NCBI GenBank assembly: GCA_002270565.1
Contig: NQMI01000096.1
Coordinates: 62,001 to 126,000, forward strand
DNA length: 64,000 bases
Direction of reading: 5' to 3'
Source of the DNA: Stenocarpella maydis
Lineage: Eukaryota; Ascomycota; Sordariomycetes; Diaporthales; Diaporthaceae
Under the pieces are notes generated by a model. That model searched no databases, was not told the origin of the DNA, and worked only from the letters and a program-made list of their open reading frames with translations. Position numbers and translations under genes: made by a program. This document shows, piece after piece, positions 10,631-22,735 of this stretch. How positions within the stretch are numbered: position 1 is the first letter of the stretch; each line of letters starts with the position of its first letter.

Positions 10631-12568
10631 GGATGGACGTCGACGAAATTCCTTCAAGATCGAATTGATTTCCACAAGTAGGGTGTTAGGATAAGCGGGT
10701 CATGAAGGGCTAGACTGGGTTTATTACGAATTACAGGTCGTTGAGAATACCACACAGGCCCAGCCAGGGCACATTTAAATGTTGCAACTTACTTTCCATA
10801 TCCATAAATTTAGACCTCAGCAGTGCCATGTACCAATTCTTAAGCTCAGTTAAAGTTATTCAAGAAGTCTTTTCTCTTCATGTGCAGAATCTTTGCTGAG
10901 CACCACATAGTGCTCCGAACTCAACCAACATATGGACTCCACCCCTGCGTAGCTATGTCGTTCCGCATAGCAGTTCGCTAGTTGAATTATTGTGAGCTGG
11001 CACATATACTTGAGGACTGTCGGCTCAATTCCACATCTTTATAAAAAGCCTAACATCTCCCACTCAGTGCTGAGCGTCCAGGGGCTCAGGAGTGCAACTC
11101 GCCGAATCACATCGTATACTCCGCCACGAGGCCCTATAGCTGATAAATATTTCATCGGCGACCGCTGTTCTGATGGTGAATAGCCTAATAATTAATACAT
11201 ATATTATTCAATACTAAGTTGTTTAAATTTATAATCATGTGAAGAGATTATTTGTAGCCCGTCTCTCTCTCTGTTTTTTTTTGGAAAAGGATTTTTTTTT
11301 TTTTTAAAAAAAAAAAAGGGTGTTCTAATTATATCATGAACAAACAAAACCAGCGCAATTAACTCTCGCTTGCAACACTAATACGTGCAAGTGGGTGGGA
11401 GGCAAGATGATAATTGATGGCCATCTCTAGAGGGTGTGGCACGGAGATTAGTACCTAAGTAGGATCTGTTAAGATGCAGGGGGCCGAACAAGTGACTGCG
11501 CCAACTTTCAATTGTTCCTATGGATGACCCAAGATGCTTACGCAAACAATGTTCTTCTAGAGCTCCCTCCGATGATTTGCAAGAGCCGGGCGTCACAGAA
11601 TCTTGAGCGCCGGTTGAGAAACTGGTCACTAAATCACTGGAACGTCAAGAGCCTACTATGCTTCCAGCAGACCTCAGTTTACTAAGCAGAGAAAAGGCCT
11701 AGCTAGCATATCCGAAGACATTATTCTGCCATATGTATACAATTACGCAACCCACCACCGTGGTTTGGCAAGTTAAGGATTTCCCTGCCTGCCTTCGGCT
11801 CCGATGTCCCGGATAACATTTGAACACTCTGGGATAATTAGCCGCCCACCGGAGACCTACCACGGCATCAAGAATTCCGGGCTTGTGAGACCATTTTCTG
11901 GGGAAATGACGGACAGAGCAACTAATCCAATGTCATCTCTTCTTATCCGGCGTCCACTGCTGATTGGTCCACTCCACAACATGCCTCCAGAATGGTGGTG
12001 CTGTTACCCCAGATCCGCCAAGACCCCATGACAGGGCCTCAGCAATGTTGGGTTTGACACACTGTGGCCCATGCCGTCCGTTAACCCCATTGAAGATTTC
12101 CGCCGCGTGGCTCGAGGTTGGCCAGCATTCTCCATTCGAATAGTTCTGATCATCCAGCTTTGGGAGCTGGACGGTGTAATACGAGCACCGATGGCCATTT
12201 GACAGCAGGGTGCTCATTGGAGCTCCTGAAGCCTTAGAAGTGCAGCCGACCGCAAAGTGGAGTCGTACCTCGTTGTCTCCTTATCTTGCCATGGGTGGCA
12301 TGGCCGGATATGGGAGGTATAATCCCGATAGCTCGCCGGTTACCAACTCCAACATGGCCAGATTGGGCCAGGAGAGGGTACGATGTTACGTCGCATCGGG
12401 GCAGATGAGCCGTCGGCTTCGCAAAAACCACTCGTCAACCTTCTGTAAGGTATTTACTGCCCAGGCTCTCCAGGCTCACGGTACACGCGTTCCTAGACGT
12501 CCTTCGTCTGCAAGCCTCTAGCTTTGGCATCGAATTTTTCAATTCAGTTCCAATTCACAGCGGCGGCA
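10631..12568. other. Intergenic region with A/T homopolymer tracts, no supported gene
   Basis: Nearly 2 kb without a convincing frame. It contains a dense cluster of T- and A-runs at about 11270-11320 (T14 followed by A12, a foldback). The final part is the OPT promoter. Nothing else is recognised. Confidence 0.55.
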
Positions 12569-15423
12569 ATGGCTCAAATTGAACCGACAAAATCAGCTGG
12601 CTCTCCTGTTCCGGAAAAGGGGAGCGCCTTGTCCACCGCCGTCGATGTGAGTGGAGCAACGGCCGACGTCGAGAAGATCAAGCATACACATCAATTCGAC
12701 CCAAACCTGCCCCAAGACAAACTTGATTTCGTCAACAAGGCTCTCCAAGATGGCGACTCAGGAGAAATCATCGAGGCTGACGCCCTGTTCACCGAGGACT
12801 CCCCGTATGACGAGGTACGAGCGGCGGTGCGGGCTACGGATTCTGGGGGAGTCGCCAATACAATCCGAGCATGGGTACTCGGCATGTTTTTCGTCACTAT
12901 TGGAAGTGGCCTGAACATGTTCCTAAGCATGAGGAACCCGGCGATTAACTTTCCGTCCTTGGTTGTCCAGCTGCTCGTTTACCCCATCGGCTGCTTCTGG
13001 GCCAAGGTTGTGCCCACTAGGGTCTTCAACACATTCGGCGTAAAGTGGACTTTCAACACCGGGCCTTTCACAATCAAGGAACATGTCGTTATCACTCTGA
13101 TGTCGAATGTCTCAATTGGTTATGCTTACAGTACCGATGCTCTGCTTGCACTCCAGGGCAAGCCGTTCTACGATGTCAACCTTGGATGGGGATTCCAGCT
13201 TCTTTTCACTCTAAGCTCACAGCTCATTGGCATCGGCCTGGCCGGGCTATCAAGGCGGTTCCTCGTGTGGCCGGCTGCTATGATATGTAAGCTGGACCTG
13301 TCCCTGAGGGTCGCACGTCTACCACGATGTGTTCCACAGGCAAATCATCCTCATCGATGCTAACTAGCAACATCATAGGGCCCAACCAATTCAGTAGCAC
13401 ATCCCTATTCTTTGCCTTGCACGACAAGAGCAAGAGTGACGGATCCGAAAGCAATGGCTGGACTATTAGTCGCTACAGATACTTCTTTTATGTTCTCATT
13501 GGCATGTTTTGCTACTATGTAAGCAATTTCCCAAGGATGAGACATTCGTTCGATACTATATACCGCGGTTGGAAGTTGCTGACTGCAGGCTTACAAGTGG
13601 ATCCCGGCCGTTCTGTGGCAAGGCCTCTCGGTTTTCGCATTTATCACCTGGATTAAGCCCAACAATGTTGTCGTTAATCAACTGTTCGGTGGCTACACTG
13701 GCCTCTCTTTGATCCCGATTACATTCGACTGGACATATGTCACTGCTTATCTGGGCGACCCTCTGCTTGCTCCAGTACATACCGCAATATCCGAGCTCAC
13801 AGGGCTGTTGGTATTCGTCATTCTTGCCACAATTGGCATCACATACTCTGGTGCTATCTACAGCCAGTATCTGCCAATCAATACTTCTCAGACCTACGAC
13901 AATACACAGAGCAAATACAACGTCAGCCGGATATTGGGGGACAACTTTACCTTCGACCTAAAGAAGTATCAAGAATACTCGCCTCTATTTCTCCCACCCA
14001 CATTTGCACTGAACTATGGGCTGTCATTTGCGGCATTGACGGCTGCACTGGTACACTGCGGCCTGTTCCACGGAAAGGAAATCTGGTACCGGCTCAAGGC
14101 AGCCAGGAACCAAGAGCCAGACATCCACATGAAGCAAATGCAAAAATACCGCGACGCTCCTGATTGGTGGTATCTCGTATTGTTCGTTATCTCGATGGGT
14201 CTTGGACTCGCCACCGCCTTGGGATATGACTCTCAGCTTCCATGGTGGGCATTCTTCGTGGCCATAATTCTTGCCGTCATCTTCATGATCCCGTCTACGA
14301 CAATCTTGGCCATTTCGAATCTTGCACTGGCACTGAATGTTCTGTCCCCGTTTTTGGCAGGCTTTATGATACCAGGCCAGCCCGTTGGGGTGATGATCTT
14401 CAAGGTTTACAGCACTATCGTGCTCGGCCAGGCTCAGACTTATGCCGGCGACTTGAAGCTGGGGCATTACATGAAGATCCCTCCTAGAATAACCTTCTGG
14501 TGCCAAGTTGCGGCTACAGCATGGGCTACATTCGTCCAGATTGCAGTGATGAACTGGACGCTCGGGAATATTGATGGTGTCTGTGATATGTAAGTCATCT
14601 GTGGAGAAGATGCTCAGTCCCTGGCCAGTTCCGAAACCCTCTTTCTGACTCCTCTCACCAGTAACCAACCTGCCAAGTTCTCCTGCCCTAACGGCCGTGC
14701 CTTCTTCTCATCATCGATCGTCTGGGGGGTTATCGGCCCATATAGGATGTTTGGCACTGGGTCCATATATCAGTATTTCAACATCTTCTGGCTGATTGGC
14801 GCAATCCTCCCTTGCATACTCTACGCTTTGGTCAAGTATGGCGGACGCCTGAGCTGGATAGGCCGTACCCTTCATGCGCCAGTTATGCTGGGGGCGATGG
14901 GCTGGCTGCCACCGGCTACACCACTGTCCTTCTCCACCTGGGGAATCATGGCGTTGATTTTCAACCACTTCATCAAGAAAAGGTTCCACGGTTGGTGGCA
15001 CCAGTACAACTATGTCACTGCAGCTGCGCTGGATGCTGGGCTTATCATTTCGACCATTGTCATCTTCTTCGCCATTGTAAGCATGACTTCGCATTGATCG
15101 GTCTCACTCCCGGCCAGATAAATCAGACCCCATACCGCCGTGTTATACATGTCAGGCACAGACAGAGCCACGGGGCTCAGAGCCAACCCAGGGATGCGTT
15201 GTAAAGTGGTTGACTAACATGACTTGCTGCAGACTTTCCCCGGTGCAACAATACCACAGTGGTGGGGGAACGTTGGTGTATACAATACAATGGTAAGTAA
15301 CATCTACCTCTCATCTTGCCATTCATGTATTTATGTGACCTTCCCCATTTCCAGGACGCGGAGTACACGGCTATCCTCAAGACAGTTGATGAAGGGCGGA
15401 CGTTTGGACCGGCTACTTGGTAA
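12569..15423 (+). CDS. OPT-family oligopeptide transporter
   Basis: Six exons: 12569-13286, 13379-13518, 13589-14589, 14662-15076, 15233-15292, 15355-15423; 800 aa. The start is the ATG in GGCAATGG at 12569; upstream in-frame codons lack ATG. The protein has an acidic N-terminus with EDSPYDEVRAAVR, the conserved OPT entry motif. It then has many hydrophobic helices (e.g. TIRAWVLGMFFVTIGSGLN, WGFQLLFTLSSQLIGIGLAG) and the family motif KIPPR in LGHYMKIPPRITFW. It ends with PQWWGN and FGPATW. OPT proteins import tetra-/pentapeptides, glutathione or metal-peptide conjugates with protons across the plasma membrane. The substrate cannot be told here. All splice joins restore conserved sequence (e.g. 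PAAMI-W-PNQFSSTSLF), so the gene looks intact. Confidence 0.93.
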
Positions 15424-15973
15424 CTGCTGGTCTGTTATTCCACTCTGCATATAGCAGGATCAAGTACAACAGGATAAATTCAATGGTCATGTTGTTTTTG
15501 GCATGGAATTGGTGGTCCAAGGCCTGACTTCACCAACCAAGCATAATAGGACAAACAATAATCTCCAGTCTCGCTTCCAAATCCTCCCAAACGAGATAAT
15601 GATTGCTTCCGGCCCATAAAAGCTCATTATACACAGCCCAAGGGTGAGCTTATCAGGGCGCCGGGGATTGGCGATGGGCGGGCGGCAGGCTGAGTGCTTA
15701 CTGCATGCCGAGCCATCGTGCTCAGCCACTTTGCCACGAAGGATGTACCTACTCGACCACCCAGCGCTGACCCAGGTGTGCTGGCACAATGTAGCGGATC
15801 CTCCAGGCAGACTTGCGCAAAGGAACTGCCGATCCAAACGATGCTGATCTTCCTGTTTGGGGCCATGGTTTAAAACGCATTTACCTGCCGCGAGACTTTC
15901 TCGACAGTACCTAGATTTTGATCATTTCATCCAAATCTTCGAGCAAGGGACTGCGTACTCAACATCCAACAAA
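15424..15973. other. Intergenic region between OPT transporter and small membrane protein
   Basis: 550 bp holding the OPT 3' end and the promoter/5' UTR of the next gene. Short frames only; no motif recognised. Confidence 0.5.
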
Positions 15974-16578
15974 ATGCCTACATATCCGAATGACAGCGGC
16001 TTCAGCTCGACTGTTTTTCTGCGGCGCATCACCATGTTTTCCTTTCTTCCCGCTTCCTTGATACTTTTGATCCACGGGTTTTCTAGCGGCTTCGCTTTCC
16101 CAGCCCTGGGGGTACTGCCGCTTGCCGTATCAGCTGCGTTTGGTGCCCTGCTTCTGGATCGCGATCGCGTTGCTGCCTTCGGGTCACCGATCCAGGTTAT
16201 GTCACCAGTAAATGTACTTTGTGCCGATACAATTCTTGCTATATGGTACCTTGCGTTCCTTATCCCCACATGGGTGTTCCTGGGCAGTGAATGGATAAGA
16301 AGAGAGTTGATCGTTCTGGGTACATATGGCTCGGTATTCCTCATGGTGAACCTGTGTGTCTCTCAATGTCCCTGATCTATATGCATATTCCGGGGACATG
16401 TTTGCTGACAGTCGGCGTATCTAGCGGCATACATGTTTACTTCGCTGCTGCCGAGGCTCTGCACCTTGTCACAGTTAGGCAGAGTCCGTTCCAGTCTCTC
16501 GCAGCGGAATACAGCCCACTGAACGAGGAATACAGGGACGGCATTGGAGACATGGAGGAGGGGAACGTGCAGGCTTAG
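15974..16578 (+). CDS. Small integral membrane protein, function unknown
   Basis: Exons 15974-16353 and 16425-16578 joined over a 71-bp intron (GTGTGT..CTAG, with TGCTGAC upstream of the acceptor); 177 aa. The ATG at 15974 starts MPTYPNDSGFSSTVFLRR. Four hydrophobic segments follow: FSFLPASLILLIHGF, an Ala/Leu-rich segment near FAFPALGVLPLAV, DTILAIWYLAFLIPTWVF and a fourth spanning the splice junction. A charged tail (AEYSPLNEEYRDGIGDMEE) ends the protein. I do not recognise the family. It lies 550 bp downstream of, and co-oriented with, the OPT transporter. An accessory role is possible but unproven. Confidence 0.6.
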
Positions 16579-17214
16579 GTCGTCCAATTGAATTTCTTTG
16601 ACATGCAACTTAGTCATGGAATTAGCGGTTTGCAGAGATGGATGTTGCATGGTTTGGCATTGCGTGGCGGGCACGACTCCAAATTAAGCTGCATTATGAT
16701 GCCAGCAGGACGGGGCAATTGTGCGCCAAACGTCTGTCTTGGGTGCTCCGCAGACACTAAATCGGGCATAAATTCAGCAGGAAAGGATAACTGGTTGGCG
16801 GTATTGTAGTCTGGTGGGAAGTGGTTGGTGGGCATACGCGTTCTGCTTGTTTACCTGCCCAGGTGCTCAAGTACATCCCACCGTTAGACGCCACAGCAAC
16901 ACGTTGTCGCGCATCTTCGATTCACCTCATATCTATGCCACCGCTTTCAAGTCCTAATTGCTCATGGAGCTGTATTGGTTTCGTTCGAAGTCACCAGGGC
17001 AACAAGCAACTGGCAGATGACGTTCACTGCGCCGTCATCATTCACATTTTGCACCCACTCCTACATGACTTACCACAGTCCGCTGGTCAATCCGTCTGCA
17101 TCCAATCTCCCCATACATCTACGATTCGAGGGCTGTCTTCTCCGAGGCACCCTTGCGTGTACGCAAGTACGGTCCTCTAGCAACACTGAACAGTATTGAC
17201 GCGTCTGTCCGAAT
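16579..17214. other. Intergenic region, no supported gene
   Basis: 636 bp upstream of the DUF6604 gene. Short overlapping frames without family motifs; presumably 3' UTR and promoter. Confidence 0.5.
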
Positions 17215-20200
17215 ATGTTGCCCACCATCCTCTCCACCAAGTATGGTCGATACAAGACGAATCAAGATGATCTTGCGACCTTCCTCGCTGTCACAGGAAG
17301 CCTCTGTGGTGCTCCAGCCTCACTCACCAAGTCGGGAGCCGAGCCTTGCTACGATGTCAAATCAGCTCGGCTTAAGGGTAAAGACCGCAAGTTGGCCAAG
17401 CAACGCGCTGCGGATGAGTCGATGCGACAGAGAGCTCCCAGGCTCGCGTTGAGCAGTTACGTGCCACTTGCTGAGGTCATTGCTAAGTCGTCCAGCGTGC
17501 ATGGAAGGGTTCCCAAGTGGATTGTCACCGTCATTGACAAGATCATCAGCGATCGGCAGGACTGCTTTCGACACATAAATGGCGAGGATATTGCAACGTT
17601 CCTTACAAGGGGCCAACAGGACGGTCATATCCATCCGATCAGCGTGCTAGAGCGCGTGCGGTCGATTCTCGTCCCGAAATACGAGCAACAGCTGGCAAAG
17701 ATGCTGAAAGGGGTCCCGCCCAAGACACCTAACAAGAGAGCGCTCGGCGAGGTCTCTGACAATGCCAACGCAACGAGTGCGGTCAACATGTTTGCTGAGC
17801 TGAGGATGGAAACTCCTGAGGGCTCTCCCTCCTCGAACGCTGATGCCCATGACCCAAGCTCCGCGATTAAAGTCGAGGATATGGAAAAGGCCGAAGCCTG
17901 GAGAACCACTCTCGGTAAGTACTACGCCAGTCACTGTGCCCCTGGCTTCCCTTCAATCTGGCACGGTACTCTTACTGATTGTTGGGCACGCAATAAAGCT
18001 CCTTCCCAGGTTTTTGCGGCGTACCCCGAGGCCTCCCGCGACGAGGCCTGGCTTGCCCTTGGGTCCTTGCGCGATGAGATGATGTCCATAAGAAGAATGG
18101 TATTGGAGCAATGGGCAGGGTGGAGGAATGGGACTGTCGACCTAGCAGCCGCCGCGGTGACCACCAACACAGCCATCGACCTCGTCCGTTGTCTCGAGAA
18201 GCAATCCAGACCCGTAATCGAGTCATACGCCAAGAGCGTCGAGGCCAAGGAGATTCAACTGCCGGTCTACTGGTCCTCTTTGGGTAACTGGATCAAGGAC
18301 ATCAACAACAAGACTTGTGGAACAAACATCTACGCGCCACTGCTCGGAACCGACACCGACAGCCAAGCAAGCCACCCTCCTGACTTCGATGTCCGCTACA
18401 AAGCGAAAGTGGAAAACCAGGAGACGGATGAGTGGCTGTGTGATGCCGAAAGCTTCCGCTGGGCGTACACGTTGGTGCAGTTGTACTGCATGGAGTTTTT
18501 CACGAAGACCGACCCAGGTTTCAGGCGGCCTCACGGCCACGAGCCAGTGCGTTTAGGGCACGGCGCGCGTCCGCATGGCGCCATGCTGCTCGAGCACGTG
18601 CGAAGTTGCCGCGGAAAGGATATCCAATGGCTGTACGAGCTCTCGTTTTTGGGAAATTATGGGATTGGCCCCATGTTCCCATTCGCCGACGAGGTATCTC
18701 GGGGCTTCCGAATCAGTAAGTGGCCCTCGGAAACCAAGTCCCGTTTGAAATCGCCTCCTTGCAGTTCATGCGTGTCCAGAAGTCGCCTCGTTCATCGCTT
18801 CTTAGAGTGAACCGTATTTACTACTTACCTGAAGCTGATTCCAGGCTTTGTAGTGCACGAGGATGTCGACATCAAGCTCTGGGCAGTCTTCGGTGTCCAG
18901 CTTTTCTGGGAAGTGAAAGAAATGCTCGGAGAGCCCACTGTATCCCGGCCACTACAGTTTTTGAAGGTTTTCCTATCCAGCGGACTCCAGCTTTTCCAAA
19001 ACGCCGAACATTTCTATACAGATCTTTGGGATGTGGATTCGACATCAGATGTCGACGGTAGAATCGAAAATCCTGCACAAGCAGCTCGGCGGGGACACAC
19101 CATGATCACCTGTTTGCTCCCTGAGCGAGTCGACGAGGAGATGCGGCAAATGGGACACAATAACTACCCCAACCTGAACAAGAACTACCTGGTGAGCCAG
19201 CACCCCATTCTCTGCGGCATCCTACTGCATACAGCACGGTTGGTACTGCAAGAATACGGTATTGCTGTCGAGACTTGTACTCAATCTATCATGAAGATGG
19301 CACATCTTTACAATGCTTGTTCCAAACATGGCCTCCTCAAGTCTGGCTGGTTCGACATGGAACACTGCATGAAAGAGTTGCAAGGCACCAACCTTTTCAT
19401 GTGTGGAAAACTGCCGGGAAAAGAGACGGAACACGGCTTCGGCACGGCCTTCTTGTTTGCGGCTGGTGCAATGTCGCTCACTTACACTGCGCCTGATTGT
19501 CGAGATAGAAAGGGGAGGCGGCGTCAAAACTTGGCTGGAGAACCGCCAAAGCCCCGAAAGAACGGTCAGCGCAAGATGTTGCAGAAGCTTGGCCCGGTTT
19601 CGTTGATGTTTGAGGACAGATTCTGCAGAGCTGCTGACCGCTACGAACTCAATGAGGAAGACCTGCAGGCCATCACGGAGCGTGCATCGGCTTACAAGGT
19701 TGGTGAGAAGGGGAAGAACAATGCCGCACACTCAAAGAAGTCTCGCTACAACGCCGGCAAGGCTAAGTCAGTTGCTCAGTTGCTGGCTTACCTCTGCTTG
19801 GGGCTTGACCAGGAAGTGCCCCTGGTCGCTTTCCCATACGTCTGCCTCAATCTGGAGTGCGCGACCATCCTCTGGAATATAGACAAGCAACTGCATTCCA
19901 CAAGTCCCGAGTGGCTCGACGTTGAGGACACACGTGTCGGTTTTGGGGTCCTAGCGCTCCACCTTATGGCCCGGCACTCGGACAAGCTTTGGATGGCAGC
20001 CGATGCCATCCATAATTGGGTCAGGGTCTTTCAGATACCGGGGAGAAGCGACGGCTGCACTGGTGCCGCATGGATGATGGACAGCCTGCGGGAGCCCATG
20101 AGTGCTGACATCCTGGAGGAGATACATGAGAGCATGCGGGAACGGTCTTCCGAGCTCCAGAGTCATATGGGTATTGCCTTTGACTCTGCCTGGAATGGCC

Positions 20201-20229
20201 TAGTCGTCAAGCAGCAGCACAATACTTGA
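17215..20229 (+). CDS. DUF6604 domain-containing fungal protein
   Basis: Exons 17215-18715 and 18845-20229 with a 129-bp intron (GTAAGT..CCAG); 961 aa, frame preserved (GFRI-S-FVVHEDVDIKLW). The N-terminus, LSTKYGRYKTNQDDLATFL, is the YxxYKxxTxxFxxWL-like opening of fungal DUF6604 proteins. The rest is mostly helical and soluble, with no membrane segment or signal peptide. A middle segment has repeated Lys/Arg/Gly (about residues 720-750), possibly a disordered or nucleic-acid-binding loop. The family function is unknown; members are common, variable-copy genes of filamentous fungi. Family assignment comes from N-terminal resemblance only. Confidence 0.75.
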
Positions 20230-21035
20230 GGAAATCCGAGCTGTGATGGAGCAACCTTGTGTGGGTTGACAGGCAGCTACTAATAAGCACATTGGGGCAG
20301 GACGAAAGAAGCACAAACTTTCCTGAGCCAGTACCTCTTGCCTCATTCAAATCAAGTGGTGGGTTATGGTGCGTTAACGGGTTGAAACCATTCCTCCAGC
20401 TCGCGAGGACCGAAATTTCTAGTCTCGCCTGATCAAAGGTGATCTGTTGGTCCGAGATGGTGCTCAACGAACATTTCATATAGGATGTCTTGTGCTGGAG
20501 TGGGAGATTTTTTGTGTGAATAGAAGTTGTAGATCAGATTTCTAGCTTTTCCTAACCATCATCTATAATCATTTCTCTATCTTCAAAGGCTGCATTAACC
20601 TGGCTTGCACAGGTCTAAAGACGGTTGATCTTCACAATGAATTGTGTTGCAGCATTATGTCCCAGAAGCCTGTACGGAGTAGTTAGTAACGCCCCTAATA
20701 GAGTTCAAGCGGTATTTTTGAAGAGTTAAACAAATCCTTCATAATTTCTTATTTGCGGAGTGCATGCCCAGCAAGATGAACTCGGCGTCGGGGGCTAGTA
20801 GTGGTGCATCTGCACACGATAAGTACCACCGAGCTCGAGCTCGCGACTTCACGCACAATTTCCTCAACTTCGTCATCCGCGACGGATATCTGTGCGTCGC
20901 TCTATGCTTGCAGCACATTGCGCATCTATATCGTTTTTATTTTATTTTTTTCTCGTCACAAGGAACCTGGAGCTTATGGGTGTATCTTTAAGCGTTCTGG
21001 GGACCTTGCTGCCGACTTCTTTGAAAATGACTGAA
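20230..21035. other. Intergenic region, no supported gene
   Basis: About 800 bp after the DUF6604 gene with ordinary GC that becomes AT-rich. Short frames only. Confidence 0.5.
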
Positions 21036-21501
21036 TCAAGCGAGACTTGCTGGTGAGATCGCGATCAGGACCAGCGAGTCCCACCATGCACCAATGGCAA
21101 ATGCCATCGCCGTGTCAACATAGCGGTTCTTATACACGGCTTCCTCAGGTAGGCGTGGATCCGCTTCAAGACCGTTGACCAGGTTAGAACACAATGATGT
21201 CGTCGGCATATATGAGAATTTCCACTTAGTATCTGTGGGATGACGCACAAAGTAACGAGAGAAACCTTCCACAAGTCCTGCCAGTACTTCACGTGTTTTG
21301 GTAGGTTAACCACAAATCATCACTTGACTCGGAACTGTCCTCACGCCCATTGGTCTTCATGGGCTGTACCACAGGTATTTGCTGACCCGTCATCAGAATC
21401 CAGGCAAGCCCCCACCCAACCCTAATTTCAACCAATATCAGCAGACCAATCGGTATTGATCCCTCTAGCTGAGTACAATATTTTCCAAGGAGGGCATCCA
21501 C
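21036..21501 (-). pseudogene. Possible C-terminal remnant of a fungal multi-pass membrane protein
   Basis: Minus-strand frames in this stretch give a hydrophobic segment (IPIGLLILVEIRVGWGLAWI), then KYWQDLW and FSRYF. A block follows, WKFSYMPTTSLCSNLVNGLE, then a short helix before a stop at 21036. The pattern WKxSxxxxLxxNGL resembles the C-terminal cytosolic part of several large fungal membrane proteins, but frames must be shifted to read through. No N-terminal half is found upstream, where the tRNA gene begins 79 bp away. Treat as a decayed fragment; identity uncertain. Confidence 0.3.
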
Positions 21502-21579
21502 AGATGCTCGAGTTTCTTACACCACTCTCTGTTAGTGCACAATTATGAGTATATCCTAAATTAAAAATTTTCACAATTA

Positions 21580-21682
21580 GGCGCCGTGGCAGAGTGGTCT
21601 AATGCGATAGACTAGAATTATTTACAGTAATTCTGGCTATCTATTCTCTTCGGAGGCGCATGTTCGAATCATGCCGGCGTCG
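21580..21682 (+). tRNA. tRNA-Ser(AGA) with 21-nt intron
   Basis: The acceptor stem is GGCGCCG with CGGCGTC (one G-U pair) and discriminator G. D-arm GCA/TGC with the A-box TGGCAGAGTGG. Anticodon stem ATAGA (21607-21611) with TCTAT (21640-21644), U33, then anticodon AGA (21614-21616) and A37. A 21-nt intron occupies 21618-21638. The long variable arm CTC-TTCG-GAG and the T-arm GCATG-TTCGAAT-CATGC (B-box) complete a class II tRNA. Discriminator G plus the long variable arm fit Ser rather than Leu. A T5 Pol III terminator follows at 21689-21693. Confidence 0.88.
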
Positions 21683-22349
21683 ATTTAATTTTTGCATTAT
21701 CTCCTGCCATGCATGCCCATTGTATTAGTTATTTGTGATGTGGACGATGGCAGTCGGGCAATTTCGCGAATGCGGCTACCTACGTCCGAGGCCACAACCA
21801 ATGCGGCCGGTTGTTGGCAGTATCCTAGTGCCTTGCTTGGACTTGAAAGTGCGTGTAAACCACAGCAGGAGGAGGATTGATACCTAGGTAATTGATTGGT
21901 TTGGATGTCTTCAAATGTTCTTCGTGGCTGGCCGAATGGTTTTATGCGTGGTGAGTCTGTATGTATACATTAGCGTTCAGAATCACCCATGCCAATCGTT
22001 GGAGGGAATTGGTGCTTTCTGGAAAATTCGTCATCGACATCTGCACTCTTTGCTTTACATATCGAGCTGCCATACTTCAACCTGACCCTGCGCAAGTTTC
22101 GGTCCAGCGGACATTTTCTCGACGGCAGATTTGCCTTCACGAATTTCTCGCACAGAAAGTACTAGACAGCTTTATGCAGTAAGCAGAGACTTGTGGGTGA
22201 CAGATACATTGACTTCCTAGCGAGCACATTCCACCCCAATGGCGGCATTGGTGTCCGTTAATCTCGCTTTCTTGCCATTGATATCCGCGTCCTTTCGTGT
22301 GATGGCTGAGCAGGTTTCGACTTCTGCTTCTCGAGTCTGAGTGGGCAAA
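21683..22349. other. Intergenic/decayed region downstream of the tRNA
   Basis: Short frames only. Part of it (from about 22060) may be the eroded upstream portion of the P450 relic, but no P450 motif is readable there. Confidence 0.4.
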
Positions 22350-22515
22350 GATTTGGCCTATAACGAGATGCGCTTGATCATGACCCAGCTGCCCTGGGAG
22401 TTCGACATGATGCTGGACCTGCCCTCCCGCCAGTTAACGAAGCCTTATGCAAACCGCAAGAACTAGGCTGTGTGAAGGAGCCACCACTGCTGATTCATAT
22501 CAAGAAGCGGGAGTT
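22350..22515 (+). pseudogene. Cytochrome P450 C-terminal relic
   Basis: A plus-strand frame reads LAYNEMRLIMTQLPWEFDMM, the helix that follows the heme-binding Cys in fungal P450s (normally after FGPRNCIGKN). LDLPSRQLTKPYANRKN and a stop follow. In another frame EEPPLLIHIKKRE matches the usual P450 C-terminus (WEKPPLMVKL-like). The heme-binding Cys motif just upstream is not readable and no I-helix or ExxR is found. It is therefore a truncated, frameshifted fragment, not a gene. Confidence 0.6.
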
Positions 22516-22735
22516 TGCGATGTAGTGGCCAAACAACCAATCTTGGCAGACTGTGCCACTGGGAATACAAAATTCCCGGCGATGGCTGTGGTATATCGGA
22601 AATCTCTATCGTACTGAAGCAAGAAAGCGTTGTATCCGCTTTCGGTATGTCAAGTTGTTGCTACGAAGAGTTTTCATGGTGTCCAAGAAAGACGGCCTGA
22701 GATCATGATATAGATAGATATCTTCGTTGTTAATA

